Shown in pieces: positions 32,072 to 41,888 of a stretch of 48,295 nt of DNA (positions are counted from its first letter, which is position 1; each line of letters starts with the position of its first letter). The notes under the pieces were generated by a model. That model was not told the DNA's origin and did no database searches. It saw only the letters and a program-made list of their open reading frames with translations. Location: assembly GCA_015486135.1 (NCBI GenBank), contig WFSE01000181.1, forward strand, positions 1 to 48,295. The letters run 5' to 3'. Source of the stretch: Lentisphaeria bacterium (GTDB taxonomy: Bacteria; Verrucomicrobiota; Lentisphaeria; Victivallales; JAADHT01). A program made the translations under genes and the position numbers.

Positions 32072-33478
32072 ATGGATTACAAAGTGGCTGACATATCGCT
32101 ATCCGATTTTGGCAGGAAAGAGATTGGAATTGCCGAGAAAGAGATGCCGGGGTTAATGGCGACCAGGGCTAAATATGGGAAGTTGAAACCATTAAAAGGG
32201 GTCAGGGTAACCGGCAGTTTGCATATGACCATTCAGACGGCTGTGCTCATTGAGACGCTTGTAGAGCTGGGTGCCGATGTCCGGTGGTGTTCCTGCAACA
32301 TATTTTCCACTCAGGACCATGCCGCGGCGGCGATTGCGACGGCGGGGGTTCCGGTCTTCGCTTGGAAGGGTGAAACGCTTGAGGAGTATTGGGAATGCAC
32401 GCTCAACGCCCTGACTTGGCCCGACGGGACGGGGCCGGCCCAGATTGTAGATGACGGCGGGGACGCCACATTGCTGATCCACCGCGGATGCGCGGCGGAG
32501 AAGGAGCCGTCGATTCTCGACGGCCCCGCGGATAGTGCGGAAATGGAAATAGTGGACAATCTTCTCAAGCGCACTTTGAAGGAGCGGCCCGGGTTTTGGG
32601 CAGCTGTGGCGAAAGAGGTGCGAGGAGTCAGCGAGGAGACAACGACTGGAGTACACCGTCTCATTCAAATGGAGGAGAGGGGGGAATTGCTGTTCCAGGC
32701 GATTAACGTGAACGATTCCGTGACGAAATCCAAGTTTGATAACGTGTATGGTTGCAGGCACTCGTTGGTGGACGGGATAAAGCGCGCGTTGGACGTGCTA
32801 ATCAGCGGGAAGACGGCGATGGTTTGCGGTTACGGGGATGTGGGCAAAGGGTCCGCGGAGTCGCTTGCGAACGAGCGCGCCAGGATATTGGTTAGCGAGA
32901 TTGATCCGATATGTGCGTTGCAGGCGTGCATGGCGGGCTACACCGTCTGCACCGTGGAAGACGCCCTCGACACGGCGGATATCTTTGTCACAACCACAGG
33001 GAACAAAGATATCATAACTGCCGAGCACATGTCCAAGATGAAAGACCAGGCCATCGTGTGCAACATCGGGCATTTCGACAACGAGATACAGGTGGCGGAG
33101 CTGGAGGCGTGGCCCGGGGTTGTCAAAGAAGAGATAAAGGGTTCGGAGTGTCCCGTCCACAGATACACGTTCCCCGACGGGCATTCGATTTATCTTTTGG
33201 CGGAAGGGCGTTTGGTGAACTTGGGATGCGCCACGGGGCATCCGAGTTTTGTCATGAGCAACAGTTTCACGAACCAGACGTTGGCGCAAATCGACATAGC
33301 CAATAGTCAAGACAGGGCGATTGGCGTGTATCGATTGGAAAAGAAGCTTGACGAGGAGGTGGCGGCGCTCCATCTCGACAAGTTCGGCGCCAAATTGACG
33401 CGGCTAAGCGCGGAGCAAGCCGCGTATATAGGGGTTCCGCAGGAGGGACCATACAAGCCGGAGCATTACAGGTATTGA
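32072..33478 (+). CDS. ahcY: S-adenosylhomocysteine hydrolase
   Basis: A 468-residue enzyme from ATG 32072 (AGGAG 11 bases upstream; an ATG-like start at 32006 is not needed). It splits SAH to adenosine and homocysteine in the methyl cycle. Motifs: [37 protein letters not shown], the roughly 40-residue insertion [26 protein letters not shown] typical of the long bacterial form, [16 protein letters not shown]-binding GYGDVGKG (253-260), NIGHFDNEI and the C-terminal PYKPEHYRY that closes the neighbouring subunit's NAD site. No SAM or SAH riboswitch was recognised in the 31858-32071 leader. Confidence 0.97.
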   Translation: MDYKVADISLSDFGRKEIGIAEKEMPGLMATRAKYGKLKPLKGVRVTGSLHMTIQTAVLIETLVELGADVRWCSCNIFSTQDHAAAAIATAGVPVFAWKGETLEEYWECTLNALTWPDGTGPAQIVDDGGDATLLIHRGCAAEKEPSILDGPADSAEMEIVDNLLKRTLKERPGFWAAVAKEVRGVSEETTTGVHRLIQMEERGELLFQAINVNDSVTKSKFDNVYGCRHSLVDGIKRALDVLISGKTAMVCGYGDVGKGSAESLANERARILVSEIDPICALQACMAGYTVCTVEDALDTADIFVTTTGNKDIITAEHMSKMKDQAIVCNIGHFDNEIQVAELEAWPGVVKEEIKGSECPVHRYTFPDGHSIYLLAEGRLVNLGCATGHPSFVMSNSFTNQTLAQIDIANSQDRAIGVYRLEKKLDEEVAALHLDKFGAKLTRLSAEQAAYIGVPQEGPYKPEHYRY

Positions 33479-33501
33479 TTGGGCTAGATGGCGAAAGGAT
33501 T

Positions 33502-33576
33502 TGGAGCCAGCTCTCGGATTCGAACCGAGGACCGGCGGTTTACAAAACCGCAGCTCTACCACTGAGCTAAGCTGGC
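33502..33576 (-). tRNA. tRNA-Thr (anticodon TGT)
   Basis: The minus strand folds as a complete cloverleaf. The acceptor GCCAGCT pairs with AGCTGGC; the D-arm contains AGTGGTAGA. The anticodon stem GCGGT/ACCGC encloses TTTGTAA (anticodon TGT), and the T-arm CTCGG/CCGAG encloses TTCGAAT. An encoded CCA follows the discriminator T (33502-33504). Confidence 0.95.
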
Positions 33577-33772
33577 GTGAGAAATGCTAGCGGGGCGTAT
33601 TGTACCGTTTTTGGCCGTTTTGTCAAATCCGCAAAGCAAGTCGAGGAAAAAATTCGGAAAAGCAAGTTTATTTCCACGTTCACAGCACTATAATATAGTG
33701 CCAATGAGATTCCGGTGTCCTGCCGAAATGGTTTGGATGTGGGGCATATATAGGACACCAAGAGGTGCTAGA

Positions 33773-35488
33773 ATGGTTCAAAACGCTGATTTCATACTTG
33801 AACTCCTGACGGAATACGGGATGCTGGACCAAGCCCAGATTGACGAGGGCTGGGAGAAGGTTGCCGCGTCGGGGGGGAAATTCGATATCATCGACGCGCT
33901 GAAGGAGCTAGGGTATATCGACGAGAACGAGATGTTGTCGATTTTAGCCCAGCAGTACGGTTTGGACACGCTTGATTTGGAAGGTTACACGATTCCTCCG
34001 GAAGTGGTAGAGGAAATTCCGGCCAGCGTGGCCAAGCAGTACAAAGTGGTTCCGGTTATGAAGCATGACGACATGCTCACCGTGGCGATGAGCGATCCGA
34101 CTGACATGGAGACGCTCGATTCCCTCCGGTATGTATTACAACGCGACGTGGATGCGGTCGTATCTCCTCTCCGGCAGATTCAAAAGCTGATCGACCATCA
34201 TTACGGCTCGTTGGAAGCCAGCGTCGATTCGTTCCTGCAGGATATTAGCGGGGACGATGTGGAGAACCAGCTGATGCAGGCGGCTGGCATGGATGGCGAT
34301 CAGGCGCTCGAGGAGGATGACGCGCCGATAATCAAGCTTGTGACGTTGATAATTGTCGACGCTTACAAGATGAAAGCCAGCGATATTCACTTGGAGCCGA
34401 TGGAAAAGCGCTACCGTGTGAGATACCGCGTGGACGGAGTTCTCCGCGAGATGGAGGGGCCCCCCAAGTATCTTCAGGGGAACATCACTAGCCGGATAAA
34501 AATCATGTCGCGTTTGGACATAGCTGAGAAGCGCATACCCCAGGACGGCAGGATACAGTTGAAGATCAGCGGTAAGGATGTGGATCTCCGCGTTTCCACT
34601 ATCCCAACCAACCATGGCGAGAGCATCGTCATGCGTATTTTGGACAAGTCGAGTATCCAGCTCGACATCCCGGACTTGGGCTTCTATAGCGACGACCAGA
34701 AATTGATTGATGACATAATAAGTATGCCCGATGGTATATTTCTTGTTACCGGGCCTACGGGTTCCGGCAAGACAACGTCTCTGTACGCGTTCCTCAACAC
34801 GATCAACACGCCCACTCGGAAGATTATCACGGTTGAGGATCCGGTCGAGTACCAGTTGTCCGGAGTGAACCAGGTTCAGGTTGATAGAAGCGTTGATTTG
34901 ACGTTTGGAGCGGCGCTGAGATCAATGTTGCGGCAGGCTCCAAACATAATAATGGTTGGGGAGATTCGCGACTTGGAGACGGCCGAGATTGCGATCAACG
35001 CATCTCTTACCGGGCACTTGGTTTTCAGTACGTTGCATACGAACGACGCTCCCGGAGCCGTAACAAGGTTGGTGGACATGGGGGTCAAGCCGTTCCTTGT
35101 GGCGTCGTCAGTACGCGCGGTGATGGCTCAACGGCTTGTGCGTTGTGTCTGCCAGAACTGCGCTGTTCCTGTCGAGCCGGAACCCGAAGAGTTGCGGTTG
35201 CTGGAGGCGGAAGCGAAGGATTTCGAGGGGGCCGAGCTAATGAAGGGGCGCGGGTGTGACAACTGCGCGCATACTGGCTATAAAGGTCGGATGGGCATAT
35301 ACGAGATATTCATTGTTACGGAAGAGCTGCAAAATCTGATATTTGACAACAGACCGTCGAACGAGATTCGCGACGCGGCGAGGAAAGCTGGTATGCGGAC
35401 GCTTCGGGAGGATGGATTGCGTAAGGCGGCCGCTGGGAAGACGACATTGGAAGAGGTAATCAGGATAACCGCCACCGACGAAGGTTGA
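33773..35488 (+). CDS. pilB: Type IV pilus/T2SS assembly ATPase, PilB/GspE (copy 1)
   Basis: 571 residues from ATG 33773, with AGAGGTG upstream; a longer frame (33584) would begin within the tRNA-side gap. The N-terminal MshEN-like domain spans about 1-150, an ASDIHLEP motif (202-209) opens the NTPase part, Walker A is GPTGSGKT (327-334), Walker B-like IIMVGEIRD (392-400), and the His box LVFSTLHTNDAPGA follows. A zinc-binding four-cysteine site lies at Cys460, 463, 495 and 498. This hexameric motor powers pilus or pseudopilus extension at the inner membrane. It is the first gene of an assembly operon. Confidence 0.94.
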   Translation: MVQNADFILELLTEYGMLDQAQIDEGWEKVAASGGKFDIIDALKELGYIDENEMLSILAQQYGLDTLDLEGYTIPPEVVEEIPASVAKQYKVVPVMKHDDMLTVAMSDPTDMETLDSLRYVLQRDVDAVVSPLRQIQKLIDHHYGSLEASVDSFLQDISGDDVENQLMQAAGMDGDQALEEDDAPIIKLVTLIIVDAYKMKASDIHLEPMEKRYRVRYRVDGVLREMEGPPKYLQGNITSRIKIMSRLDIAEKRIPQDGRIQLKISGKDVDLRVSTIPTNHGESIVMRILDKSSIQLDIPDLGFYSDDQKLIDDIISMPDGIFLVTGPTGSGKTTSLYAFLNTINTPTRKIITVEDPVEYQLSGVNQVQVDRSVDLTFGAALRSMLRQAPNIIMVGEIRDLETAEIAINASLTGHLVFSTLHTNDAPGAVTRLVDMGVKPFLVASSVRAVMAQRLVRCVCQNCAVPVEPEPEELRLLEAEAKDFEGAELMKGRGCDNCAHTGYKGRMGIYEIFIVTEELQNLIFDNRPSNEIRDAARKAGMRTLREDGLRKAAAGKTTLEEVIRITATDEG

Positions 35489-35523
35489 TGTTTTGGCGAT
35501 TGTATCGGAGAGGAGACGGAATA

Positions 35524-37218
35524 ATGCTGGATCCCGAAAGCGAAATTCTCAAGGGGATGTTGCTGGACGAGGGGCTTTGCTCCGAGGAGCAACTTGAAGA
35601 GATAGAGGAGGAGTTTGACCGTACCGGGAAGATGTTCCAGGATTTGCTCGTTGATTACGAGATAGTCACCAAAGACGAGCTGATGGGGCTGATAGCCAAA
35701 AATCTTGGTACGGATATAGTCGATCTCTCGTACTTTGACGTGGACAAGGAGGTCATAGACATGATCGACCCCTCCACTATCCGAATGTACGGGGTGATTC
35801 CTCTCAGATACGAGGACGATGTGCTAACCGTCGCTTCGGCCAATCCTCTGAATTATCAAGTAGCCGAGGAGCTTCACTTCATCCTTGGCAAGAATGTGCA
35901 GATAGTCATTGCCGACCAGGATGATATAGACGCGGCCATCGAGAAATACTATCCCTTGGAGATAGGCTCGATGAGCGAAATGCTTGACGAGTTCGATGTC
36001 GAGATAGAGGATATCGAGGATTTTTCTGGCGAGGATATAACAGATTTGGAAAATATGGCCACTGCCACTCCGATTGTTCGTTTTGTGGATGTGGTGCTTT
36101 ACCAGGCTATCAAGGCTGAGGCTAGCGATATTCATTTCGAGCCGTTCGAGAAGGAGTTCAAGATCCGTTACAGGGTTGACGGCGCGCTTTACGAGATGGC
36201 TCCACCGCCGAAGAATTTGGCGTTACCCGTCATAAGCCGCGTGAAGATAATGAGCGGTCTGAATATCGCGGAGAGGCGTCGTCCTCAGGACGGTAGGATT
36301 CAGCTAAGAATTGCCGGTCGCCCTGTTGACTTGCGCGTGTCGTCGCTTCCCACCGCCCATGGCGAGTCGGTGGTGTTGCGGGTTTTGGACAGGTCGGTTG
36401 TGAATTTGGATTTGGACGTGTTGGGAATAGCGGGCGATGTTCTCCGGGACATCCGCGACATAATACATCTTCCGAATGGAATTTTCATTGTGACGGGTCC
36501 CACGGGTTCTGGAAAGACGACGACACTTTATTCCGCGTTGAAAGAGATAAATACGCTTGAGGACAAGCTTCTCACCGCCGAGGATCCGATTGAGTACGAC
36601 ATAGAGGGGATTATCCAGTTGCCGATCAACGACGCTATAGGGATGACGTTCGCCAAGGCTCTGAGGGCGTTTCTCCGGCAGGACCCTGATCGAATAATGA
36701 TAGGGGAGATAAGAGACCTTGACACCGCGCAGATGGCTGTCCAGGCATCTCTTACGGGGCACTTTGTTTTCAGTACTCTGCATACGAACGACGCGCCTGG
36801 CACGGTGACGAGGTTGATAGACATGGGGGTGGAGCCTTTCCTTATCACATCGTCCTTGGTTGGTGTGTTGGGGCAACGACTGATAAGAACCATTTGCAAA
36901 AACTGCAAGACGCCCTTTGATCCCACCGATGACGACTTGAAGCAACTGGGGTTGGAGCGTGAGGAGGTCGGGGACCGGCAGTTTTATTACGGTAAGGGGT
37001 GTTCTTTGTGCAACCAGTCTGGCTACAAGGGGCGGAAAGCAATATGCGAGCTATTGAACATGAATAGCGAAATTCGCGCGCTCGTGATAGACAAGGCGCC
37101 TACGATTGTGATTAAGGAGAAAGCCCGGGAACTTGGGATGAGGACGTTGCGCGAGGATGGCGTTCGCTCTATTCTCGATGGAGACACCACGATAGAGGAG
37201 GTATTGAAATATACGTAA
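35524..37218 (+). CDS. Type IV pilus/T2SS assembly ATPase, PilB/GspE (copy 2)
   Basis: 564 residues from ATG 35524 (AGGAG 8 bases upstream). It has the same domain order as copy 1: MshEN-like N-terminus with an acidic stretch near 150-180, EASDIHFEPFEKEFKIRYRV, Walker A GPTGSGKTTTL, IMIGEIRDLDTAQMA, and a CKNC...CSLC zinc module. It is clearly a paralog, not a near-identical duplicate, so the two motors may serve different pili, or a pilus and a secretion system. It lies 35 bases after copy 1 and 70 bases before pilT. Confidence 0.93.
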   Translation: MLDPESEILKGMLLDEGLCSEEQLEEIEEEFDRTGKMFQDLLVDYEIVTKDELMGLIAKNLGTDIVDLSYFDVDKEVIDMIDPSTIRMYGVIPLRYEDDVLTVASANPLNYQVAEELHFILGKNVQIVIADQDDIDAAIEKYYPLEIGSMSEMLDEFDVEIEDIEDFSGEDITDLENMATATPIVRFVDVVLYQAIKAEASDIHFEPFEKEFKIRYRVDGALYEMAPPPKNLALPVISRVKIMSGLNIAERRRPQDGRIQLRIAGRPVDLRVSSLPTAHGESVVLRVLDRSVVNLDLDVLGIAGDVLRDIRDIIHLPNGIFIVTGPTGSGKTTTLYSALKEINTLEDKLLTAEDPIEYDIEGIIQLPINDAIGMTFAKALRAFLRQDPDRIMIGEIRDLDTAQMAVQASLTGHFVFSTLHTNDAPGTVTRLIDMGVEPFLITSSLVGVLGQRLIRTICKNCKTPFDPTDDDLKQLGLEREEVGDRQFYYGKGCSLCNQSGYKGRKAICELLNMNSEIRALVIDKAPTIVIKEKARELGMRTLREDGVRSILDGDTTIEEVLKYT

Positions 37219-37288
37219 TCGTGGCGTAGGTTAGCTGTGGCGGTTGAAATTTATGGAATTTGCTTGTGGTGGGGAAGGGAGATGGCAT

Positions 37289-38353
37289 ATGATAGAGATG
37301 AGTGATTTATTGAATTTGGTTGTGGAGGAAGGTGCCAGCGACCTTCATGTTGAGGTAGGTGTTCCGCCTGTGTTACGTATCAATGGCTCAATGGCGCCAT
37401 TGGACACCGAGCCTCTTACTCCGGAAGACACGGAGCGACTAGTTAAGTCGGTTGCGTCGGACACACATCTTCAGCGTATTCGCGAGGAGGGGGGGGTGGA
37501 TTTTGGTTTTGCTTTTGAGAACAAGGCCCGTTTCCGCGTGGCATGCTTCAAGCAGAAGGGATATTTGGGCACTGTGATGCGCCAGATTCCGAATACCTTG
37601 TTAACTTTGGATCAGATAGGTTTGCCGCCCTCTATCAAGGACCTCCTTTTCCAGCCCCGGGGTTTGATTCTGGTTACCGGGCCTACTGGTAGCGGGAAAA
37701 GTACGACGCTGGCATCTATGATGAATGTCATCAACGAAGAGCGCGATGTCCATATTATCACCGTGGAGGACCCGGTGGAATTTTATCATAACCACAAGAA
37801 GAGTGTTGTTATCCAGCGCGAGGTGGGGGTCGATGTCCCCTCCTTTAGCGAAGCGCTTAGAAGGGCGTTGCGCCAAGACCCCGATGTCATTCTCGTTGGT
37901 GAAATGCGCGACCTGGAAACAATGGAGGCCGCGGTAACGGCGGCTGAGACGGGTCATTTGGTTTTCGCCACGTTGCATACGACGGGGGCGGCTCGTACGG
38001 TGGACCGTATTGTCGACGCTTTTCCGACCGACCAACAGGAGCAGATTCGTACGCAGTTGGCATCGTCGCTCAAGGCGGTTATTTCTCAGGTGTTGCTCCC
38101 GCGCGTGGACAAACCTGGGCGCGTTGCCGCTTTCGAGGTTATGATATCGACACCATCCATACAGGCGCTTATCCGCGACAACAAGACGTTCCGGATAACG
38201 TCCGACATTCAGACTGGCGCCAAGTATGGAATGAACACGCTGGATTCCCACTTGATTGAGCTTTATCAGAGTGAAGTTATATCGTATGGGGAAATGATAA
38301 CCAAAGCGCAGGACCCGCAAGGTATCTTGCAGAAAATGGGGGCGCACAACTAG
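37289..38353 (+). CDS. pilT: Pilus retraction ATPase PilT
   Basis: 354 residues from ATG 37289, with GGGAG 7 bases upstream. PilT hallmarks: [22 protein letters not shown] at the N-terminus, [13 protein letters not shown] Walker [41 protein letters not shown], the AIRAGR-equivalent region [13 protein letters not shown], and no zinc module. It depolymerises pilin for twitching or uptake. Presence of PilT argues that the operon serves a true dynamic type IV pilus rather than only type II secretion. Confidence 0.94.
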   Translation: MIEMSDLLNLVVEEGASDLHVEVGVPPVLRINGSMAPLDTEPLTPEDTERLVKSVASDTHLQRIREEGGVDFGFAFENKARFRVACFKQKGYLGTVMRQIPNTLLTLDQIGLPPSIKDLLFQPRGLILVTGPTGSGKSTTLASMMNVINEERDVHIITVEDPVEFYHNHKKSVVIQREVGVDVPSFSEALRRALRQDPDVILVGEMRDLETMEAAVTAAETGHLVFATLHTTGAARTVDRIVDAFPTDQQEQIRTQLASSLKAVISQVLLPRVDKPGRVAAFEVMISTPSIQALIRDNKTFRITSDIQTGAKYGMNTLDSHLIELYQSEVISYGEMITKAQDPQGILQKMGAHN

Positions 38354-38374
38354 GCTCCCAGGGAGGAATAAGTC

Positions 38375-39658
38375 ATGCCCGTATTTCAATACACCGCGAT
38401 GGACTCTTCTGGCAAGGAGAAGAAGGGAAAGATGGACGCGCCGGACGAGCAGTCCGTTGGTGCGGCGTTGAAAGAACAGGGGATGTTTCCCACATCCATC
38501 AAGGAAGTCACGGCCGGCGGAGGTCCCAAAAAGGGGAAAGGGAAAGCGGCCTCGGGCGGAGACAAGGGCGGCTCGATGTTCAGCAAGATGGGAAGCATGA
38601 ATATTGGCACGCCTGTTATCAAAAAGAGGGACCTTACCGTGATGACGCGTCAGCTCGCCATTTTGCTTGACGCGGGTTTGCCTCTGGTTAGGGCGCTTAA
38701 GACGTTGGAGAATCAGTCGAAGAATCCCGCGATGAGAAAGGTGTTGTCGGAGACATCTTCGGCGGTGGAGGGTGGCTCCACATTTTCGGAGGCGTTGTCC
38801 CAGAATCCCAAGTCTTTCGACAAATTGTATTTGAACATGATTAGGGCCGGAGAGGCGGCGGGAGCGCTGGAGACGATTCTGGACAGGCTGGCGACCTTTA
38901 TGGAGAAAGCCATACGGATGGCGGGTAAAATCAAGGCGGCCATGGTTTATCCTGTGATTGTCTTGATAATGGCTCTTGGAATTACCAGTGCCCTTCTTAT
39001 TTTCATCGTGCCTAAATTCAAGAAGATATTCCAGGAGATGCTCGAAGGGGAGCCGTTGCCATGGATAACGGACAAAGTTATGAGCATTAGTGATATTCTC
39101 ATGTCCAACCTTGTAAGCGTTATTGGTGCGGTGGTTGGTATTATTGTCCTTTACCGTGTTATGGCCATGACTAAAAAGGGCAAATGGTTCATAGACTGGG
39201 TGAAGTATAATGCTCCCCTGTTTGGGCCGATAATAGCGAAATCGGCCATAGCCAGGTTCTCGCGTACATTGGGCACGCTCATGGGATCCGGTGTTCCGGT
39301 TCTTCAGGCGTTGCAAATTGTCCGTGATACCGCAGGTAACGAGGTGGTGTCCGGAGCGGTGCAGCAAGTGCATGACGCCGTCAAAGAGGGGGAATCCATG
39401 GCAAAGCCCCTTGATGCCACGAAAATATTCCCTCCCATGGTTATCAGTATGATTGAGGTCGGAGAGGAGACGGGTAAGCTTCCCGAGATGTTGGCGAAGA
39501 TAGCTGACACCTACGATGAGGAGGTGGACTTGGCCGTGGAAGCTTTAACTTCCATGATCGAGCCGTTGATGATTGCGTTCCTGGCTGTTGTCATTGGTAC
39601 GATTGTCGTGGCGATGTTCATGCCACTCATTTCGATTATCAAAAAACTGGGAAATTAG
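38375..39658 (+). CDS. pilC: Inner-membrane platform protein PilC/GspF
   Basis: A 427-residue polytopic protein from ATG 38375 with GGGAGG upstream. The N-terminus has PVFQYTAMDSSGKEKKGKMDA, then a Gly/Lys-rich linker (46-70). Two T2SSF domains follow: first KKRDLTVMTRQLAILLDAGLPLVRAL, second KSAIARFSRTLGTLMGSGVPVLQAL. Three transmembrane helices are near 190-215, 240-262 and 395-420. It couples the PilB/PilT motors to pilin. Four codirectional genes in a row form the motor/platform part of the pilus machine; pilMNOPQ and prepilin peptidase are not in the window. Confidence 0.94.
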   Translation: MPVFQYTAMDSSGKEKKGKMDAPDEQSVGAALKEQGMFPTSIKEVTAGGGPKKGKGKAASGGDKGGSMFSKMGSMNIGTPVIKKRDLTVMTRQLAILLDAGLPLVRALKTLENQSKNPAMRKVLSETSSAVEGGSTFSEALSQNPKSFDKLYLNMIRAGEAAGALETILDRLATFMEKAIRMAGKIKAAMVYPVIVLIMALGITSALLIFIVPKFKKIFQEMLEGEPLPWITDKVMSISDILMSNLVSVIGAVVGIIVLYRVMAMTKKGKWFIDWVKYNAPLFGPIIAKSAIARFSRTLGTLMGSGVPVLQALQIVRDTAGNEVVSGAVQQVHDAVKEGESMAKPLDATKIFPPMVISMIEVGEETGKLPEMLAKIADTYDEEVDLAVEALTSMIEPLMIAFLAVVIGTIVVAMFMPLISIIKKLGN

Positions 39659-39661
39659 TCT

Positions 39662-40756
39662 ATGTCGCGGGAAAACGTCTTCGCCATTGTTATGGCGGGT
39701 GGCCGGGGAGAGCGGTTTTGGCCTCAAAGCCGCCAGTCCCGTCCAAAGCAGTTGTTGCGGCTGTTGGGGCGTTTGACATTGATTGAGCAAACCGTGGGCA
39801 GGTTGTCCGAGCTTGTGAAGCCTGAGAACACCATAGTCATTACGAATGCCGACTATGTTGCTCCGATGCGAACGTTGCTTCCCAGTATTCCCGAGGAGAA
39901 CATTGTTGGTGAGCCCATGGGGAGGGACACGGCACCTTGTGTTGCGTTGGCGGCAGCTATAGTGTCTTCGCGGACGCGGGATCCCAACGCTGTGATGGTT
40001 GTTGTGCCGGCGGATCATGCGATTAACGATGTAGACACCATGGTGGCCACGCTGAACGATTGCGCCGACATGGCCATAGCTGGCCATATAGTTACGATTG
40101 GCATCACCCCATCCTTTCCAAGCACGGGCTATGGCTATATCAAATGCGGGGACAAGTTGTCCTCGGATTCCGGAACCGTTTTCTACAAGAGCTTGGGATT
40201 CCGCGAGAAACCCGACACCGCTACAGCAGAAAGGTTTTTGGAAGAGGGGCGTTACAAATGGAATAGCGGGATGTTTGTTTGGACCGTTTCCGCCATCATG
40301 AAAGCTTTGAAGGAGCATGTCCCCGATTTGGCTAAGGGCGCCGGGGTCTTGAAAAAAGCCATCCAGAATAATACGTTCGAAGAAACTTTGAAGGAGCAGT
40401 ACGAACGGTTTGAGAAAATTTCCGTAGACTATGCGGTGATGGAGAAAGTGGACAATGTTGCCGTTGCGGAGTGTTCTTTCGATTGGGACGATGTTGGAAC
40501 GTGGTCGGCGTTACGCAATCAAATTACGCCTTCCGATAACAACAACGTGGTCCAGGGGCGGCATATTGGCTTGGATTCGGAGGATTGTGTTATTGTCGGG
40601 GATTCCAAGCACCTGATTGGCACTATTGGTGTCAAGGATTTGATAATTGTCCATACGGACGATGCGACATTGGTTTGCCATTGCCAAGATGCCCAACGTG
40701 TCAAAGAGTTGGTGCACGCCATTGCCGAGGATGAAAGTCTCAGGGGATATTTGTGA
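39662..40756 (+). CDS. manC: Mannose-1-phosphate guanylyltransferase (ManC-type)
   Basis: A 364-residue nucleotidyltransferase making GDP-mannose for glycans. It begins VFAIVMAGGRGERFWPQSR, the pyrophosphorylase signature loop, and continues with SRPKQLLRLLG, GEPMGRDTAPCVALAAAI, VVPADHAI, ITPSFPSTGYGYIKCG, YKWNSGMFVW and SFDWDDVGTWSAL. The C-terminal isomerase domain of bifunctional ManC is absent. It starts 3 bases after pilC and overlaps ruvX by four bases, so it belongs to the pilus transcription unit. GDP-mannose may serve LPS or surface glycosylation. Confidence 0.92.
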   Translation: MSRENVFAIVMAGGRGERFWPQSRQSRPKQLLRLLGRLTLIEQTVGRLSELVKPENTIVITNADYVAPMRTLLPSIPEENIVGEPMGRDTAPCVALAAAIVSSRTRDPNAVMVVVPADHAINDVDTMVATLNDCADMAIAGHIVTIGITPSFPSTGYGYIKCGDKLSSDSGTVFYKSLGFREKPDTATAERFLEEGRYKWNSGMFVWTVSAIMKALKEHVPDLAKGAGVLKKAIQNNTFEETLKEQYERFEKISVDYAVMEKVDNVAVAECSFDWDDVGTWSALRNQITPSDNNNVVQGRHIGLDSEDCVIVGDSKHLIGTIGVKDLIIVHTDDATLVCHCQDAQRVKELVHAIAEDESLRGYL

Positions 40757-41175
40757 GGGTTCTCGGATTGGATTATGGTTCTGTCCGCATAGGGGTCGCG
40801 GTGAGTGACGAAGGGGGTTCTTTGGCGTTTCCGCATGGCGTTGTTGGTGCGGTTCCGGAGAGGAAGTGCGTTGGTGAGGTGGCGAGGATTTGCTGCGAGA
40901 AAGGGGTTGGGACAATTGTTGTTGGTTTGCCTAAGCACATGTGTGGAGACGAGGGGGAATCCGCTGTCGCCGCTAGACGCTTAGGTGCGCTTGTCGCGGA
41001 CGCTACCGGGATTCCTGTGAAATTCGTGGACGAACGGCTCTCCACCGTGGCGGCGGACAAGGCGTTGTCGGAGGCTAATGTGCGCGGAAGTAAAAAGCGT
41101 GGACGTATAGACGCGGCGGCGGCGGCGGTGATACTTCAAACCTATTTGGACAGCGAGCAATGCGCCCAATTCTAG
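40753..41175 (+). CDS. ruvX: YqgF/RuvX-family RNase H-fold protein
   Basis: 140 residues starting at GTG 40753, which overlaps the preceding stop (GTGA). Family signs: VLGLDYGSVRIGVAVSDE (first Asp motif), FPHGVVGA, IVVGLPKHMCG, VKFVDERLSTVAADKAL and KKRGRIDAAAAAVILQTYLD (last Asp). YqgF/RuvX proteins are Holliday-junction-resolvase-like and take part in 16S rRNA 5'-end maturation; the latter is the better supported role in E. coli. Its end overlaps coaX by 16 bases. Confidence 0.93.
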   Translation: MRVLGLDYGSVRIGVAVSDEGGSLAFPHGVVGAVPERKCVGEVARICCEKGVGTIVVGLPKHMCGDEGESAVAARRLGALVADATGIPVKFVDERLSTVAADKALSEANVRGSKKRGRIDAAAAAVILQTYLDSEQCAQF

Positions 41176-41888
41176 TTGTAGACGTAGGAAACACCAACAC
41201 TCGATTTGGCGTTCATTCCGATTCGGGAGTGGAGGCTGTGCAAGTGGTTCCCACTTCGGAGTTTGGTCCAGATTTGCTTCCTGGCGGTGGGCTGCCTCTT
41301 GCCGTGGCGTCCGTGGTGCCTGAAAAAACGGTTGAATTGGAGGGGGCGGGCGCGTTTGTGGTTACGGCGGAACGGGTTAGGGAGATAGATTTTTCTTTGG
41401 TTGACGCTGGAGCTTTGGGTGCGGATCGAATCGCCAATATGGTGGCGTTGGCTAAATACGCGAATCTTTCGGCAATATGCGTGGGGTGTGGCACTGCGAT
41501 TACTTTCGAGGTTCTTGACTCCAACCGCGTTTTCCGCGGAGGCTGTATCGCCCCAGGCAGGGCGTTGATGAGGGAGTCGTTAAGCGTCAAGACTTCGAAG
41601 CTCCCTCTGGTATTGGATTTTAACGGCAAACGGCCTCCCGCTTTGGGGATGGACACGGTAAGTGCCATATCCGCGGGTTGCGATATTGGCGCTTTGGGGA
41701 TGGTGGAAGGGATAGTCGCCGCCTTAGAGAACGAGATAGGAGGCGGAGTGAGGCAAATTATTGCCGCTGGAGGCGATGCCGAGTTTTTTGCCAATGGCAT
41801 ATTGAAGATCAGTTATGGAGGGGGTGATTTCACGTTGAAAGGAGTGGCTGAAATATGGCGGTCCAATCACGAGAATTCAACGGATTAG
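41160..41888 (+). CDS. coaX: Type III pantothenate kinase
   Basis: 242 residues from ATG 41160, overlapping ruvX by 16 bases. It catalyses the first step of CoA synthesis, pantothenate phosphorylation. Motifs of the ASKHA-fold CoaX family: ILVVDVGNTNTRFGV (phosphate loop, 4-18), ALGADRIANMVAL (basic/pantothenate region), VGCGTAITFEVLD (phosphate 2) and FRGGCIAPGRALM. Its 3' end overlaps that of the convergent glycosyltransferase by four bases. It is the last gene of the plus-strand unit that begins with pilB. Confidence 0.94.
   Translation: MRPILVVDVGNTNTRFGVHSDSGVEAVQVVPTSEFGPDLLPGGGLPLAVASVVPEKTVELEGAGAFVVTAERVREIDFSLVDAGALGADRIANMVALAKYANLSAICVGCGTAITFEVLDSNRVFRGGCIAPGRALMRESLSVKTSKLPLVLDFNGKRPPALGMDTVSAISAGCDIGALGMVEGIVAALENEIGGGVRQIIAAGGDAEFFANGILKISYGGGDFTLKGVAEIWRSNHENSTD

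Noticed and set aside
37601-39373. 590-residue open frame antisense to pilT and pilC
   Set aside because: His/Arg-rich composition typical of antisense shadows of GC-biased genes; it spans two well-supported genes.
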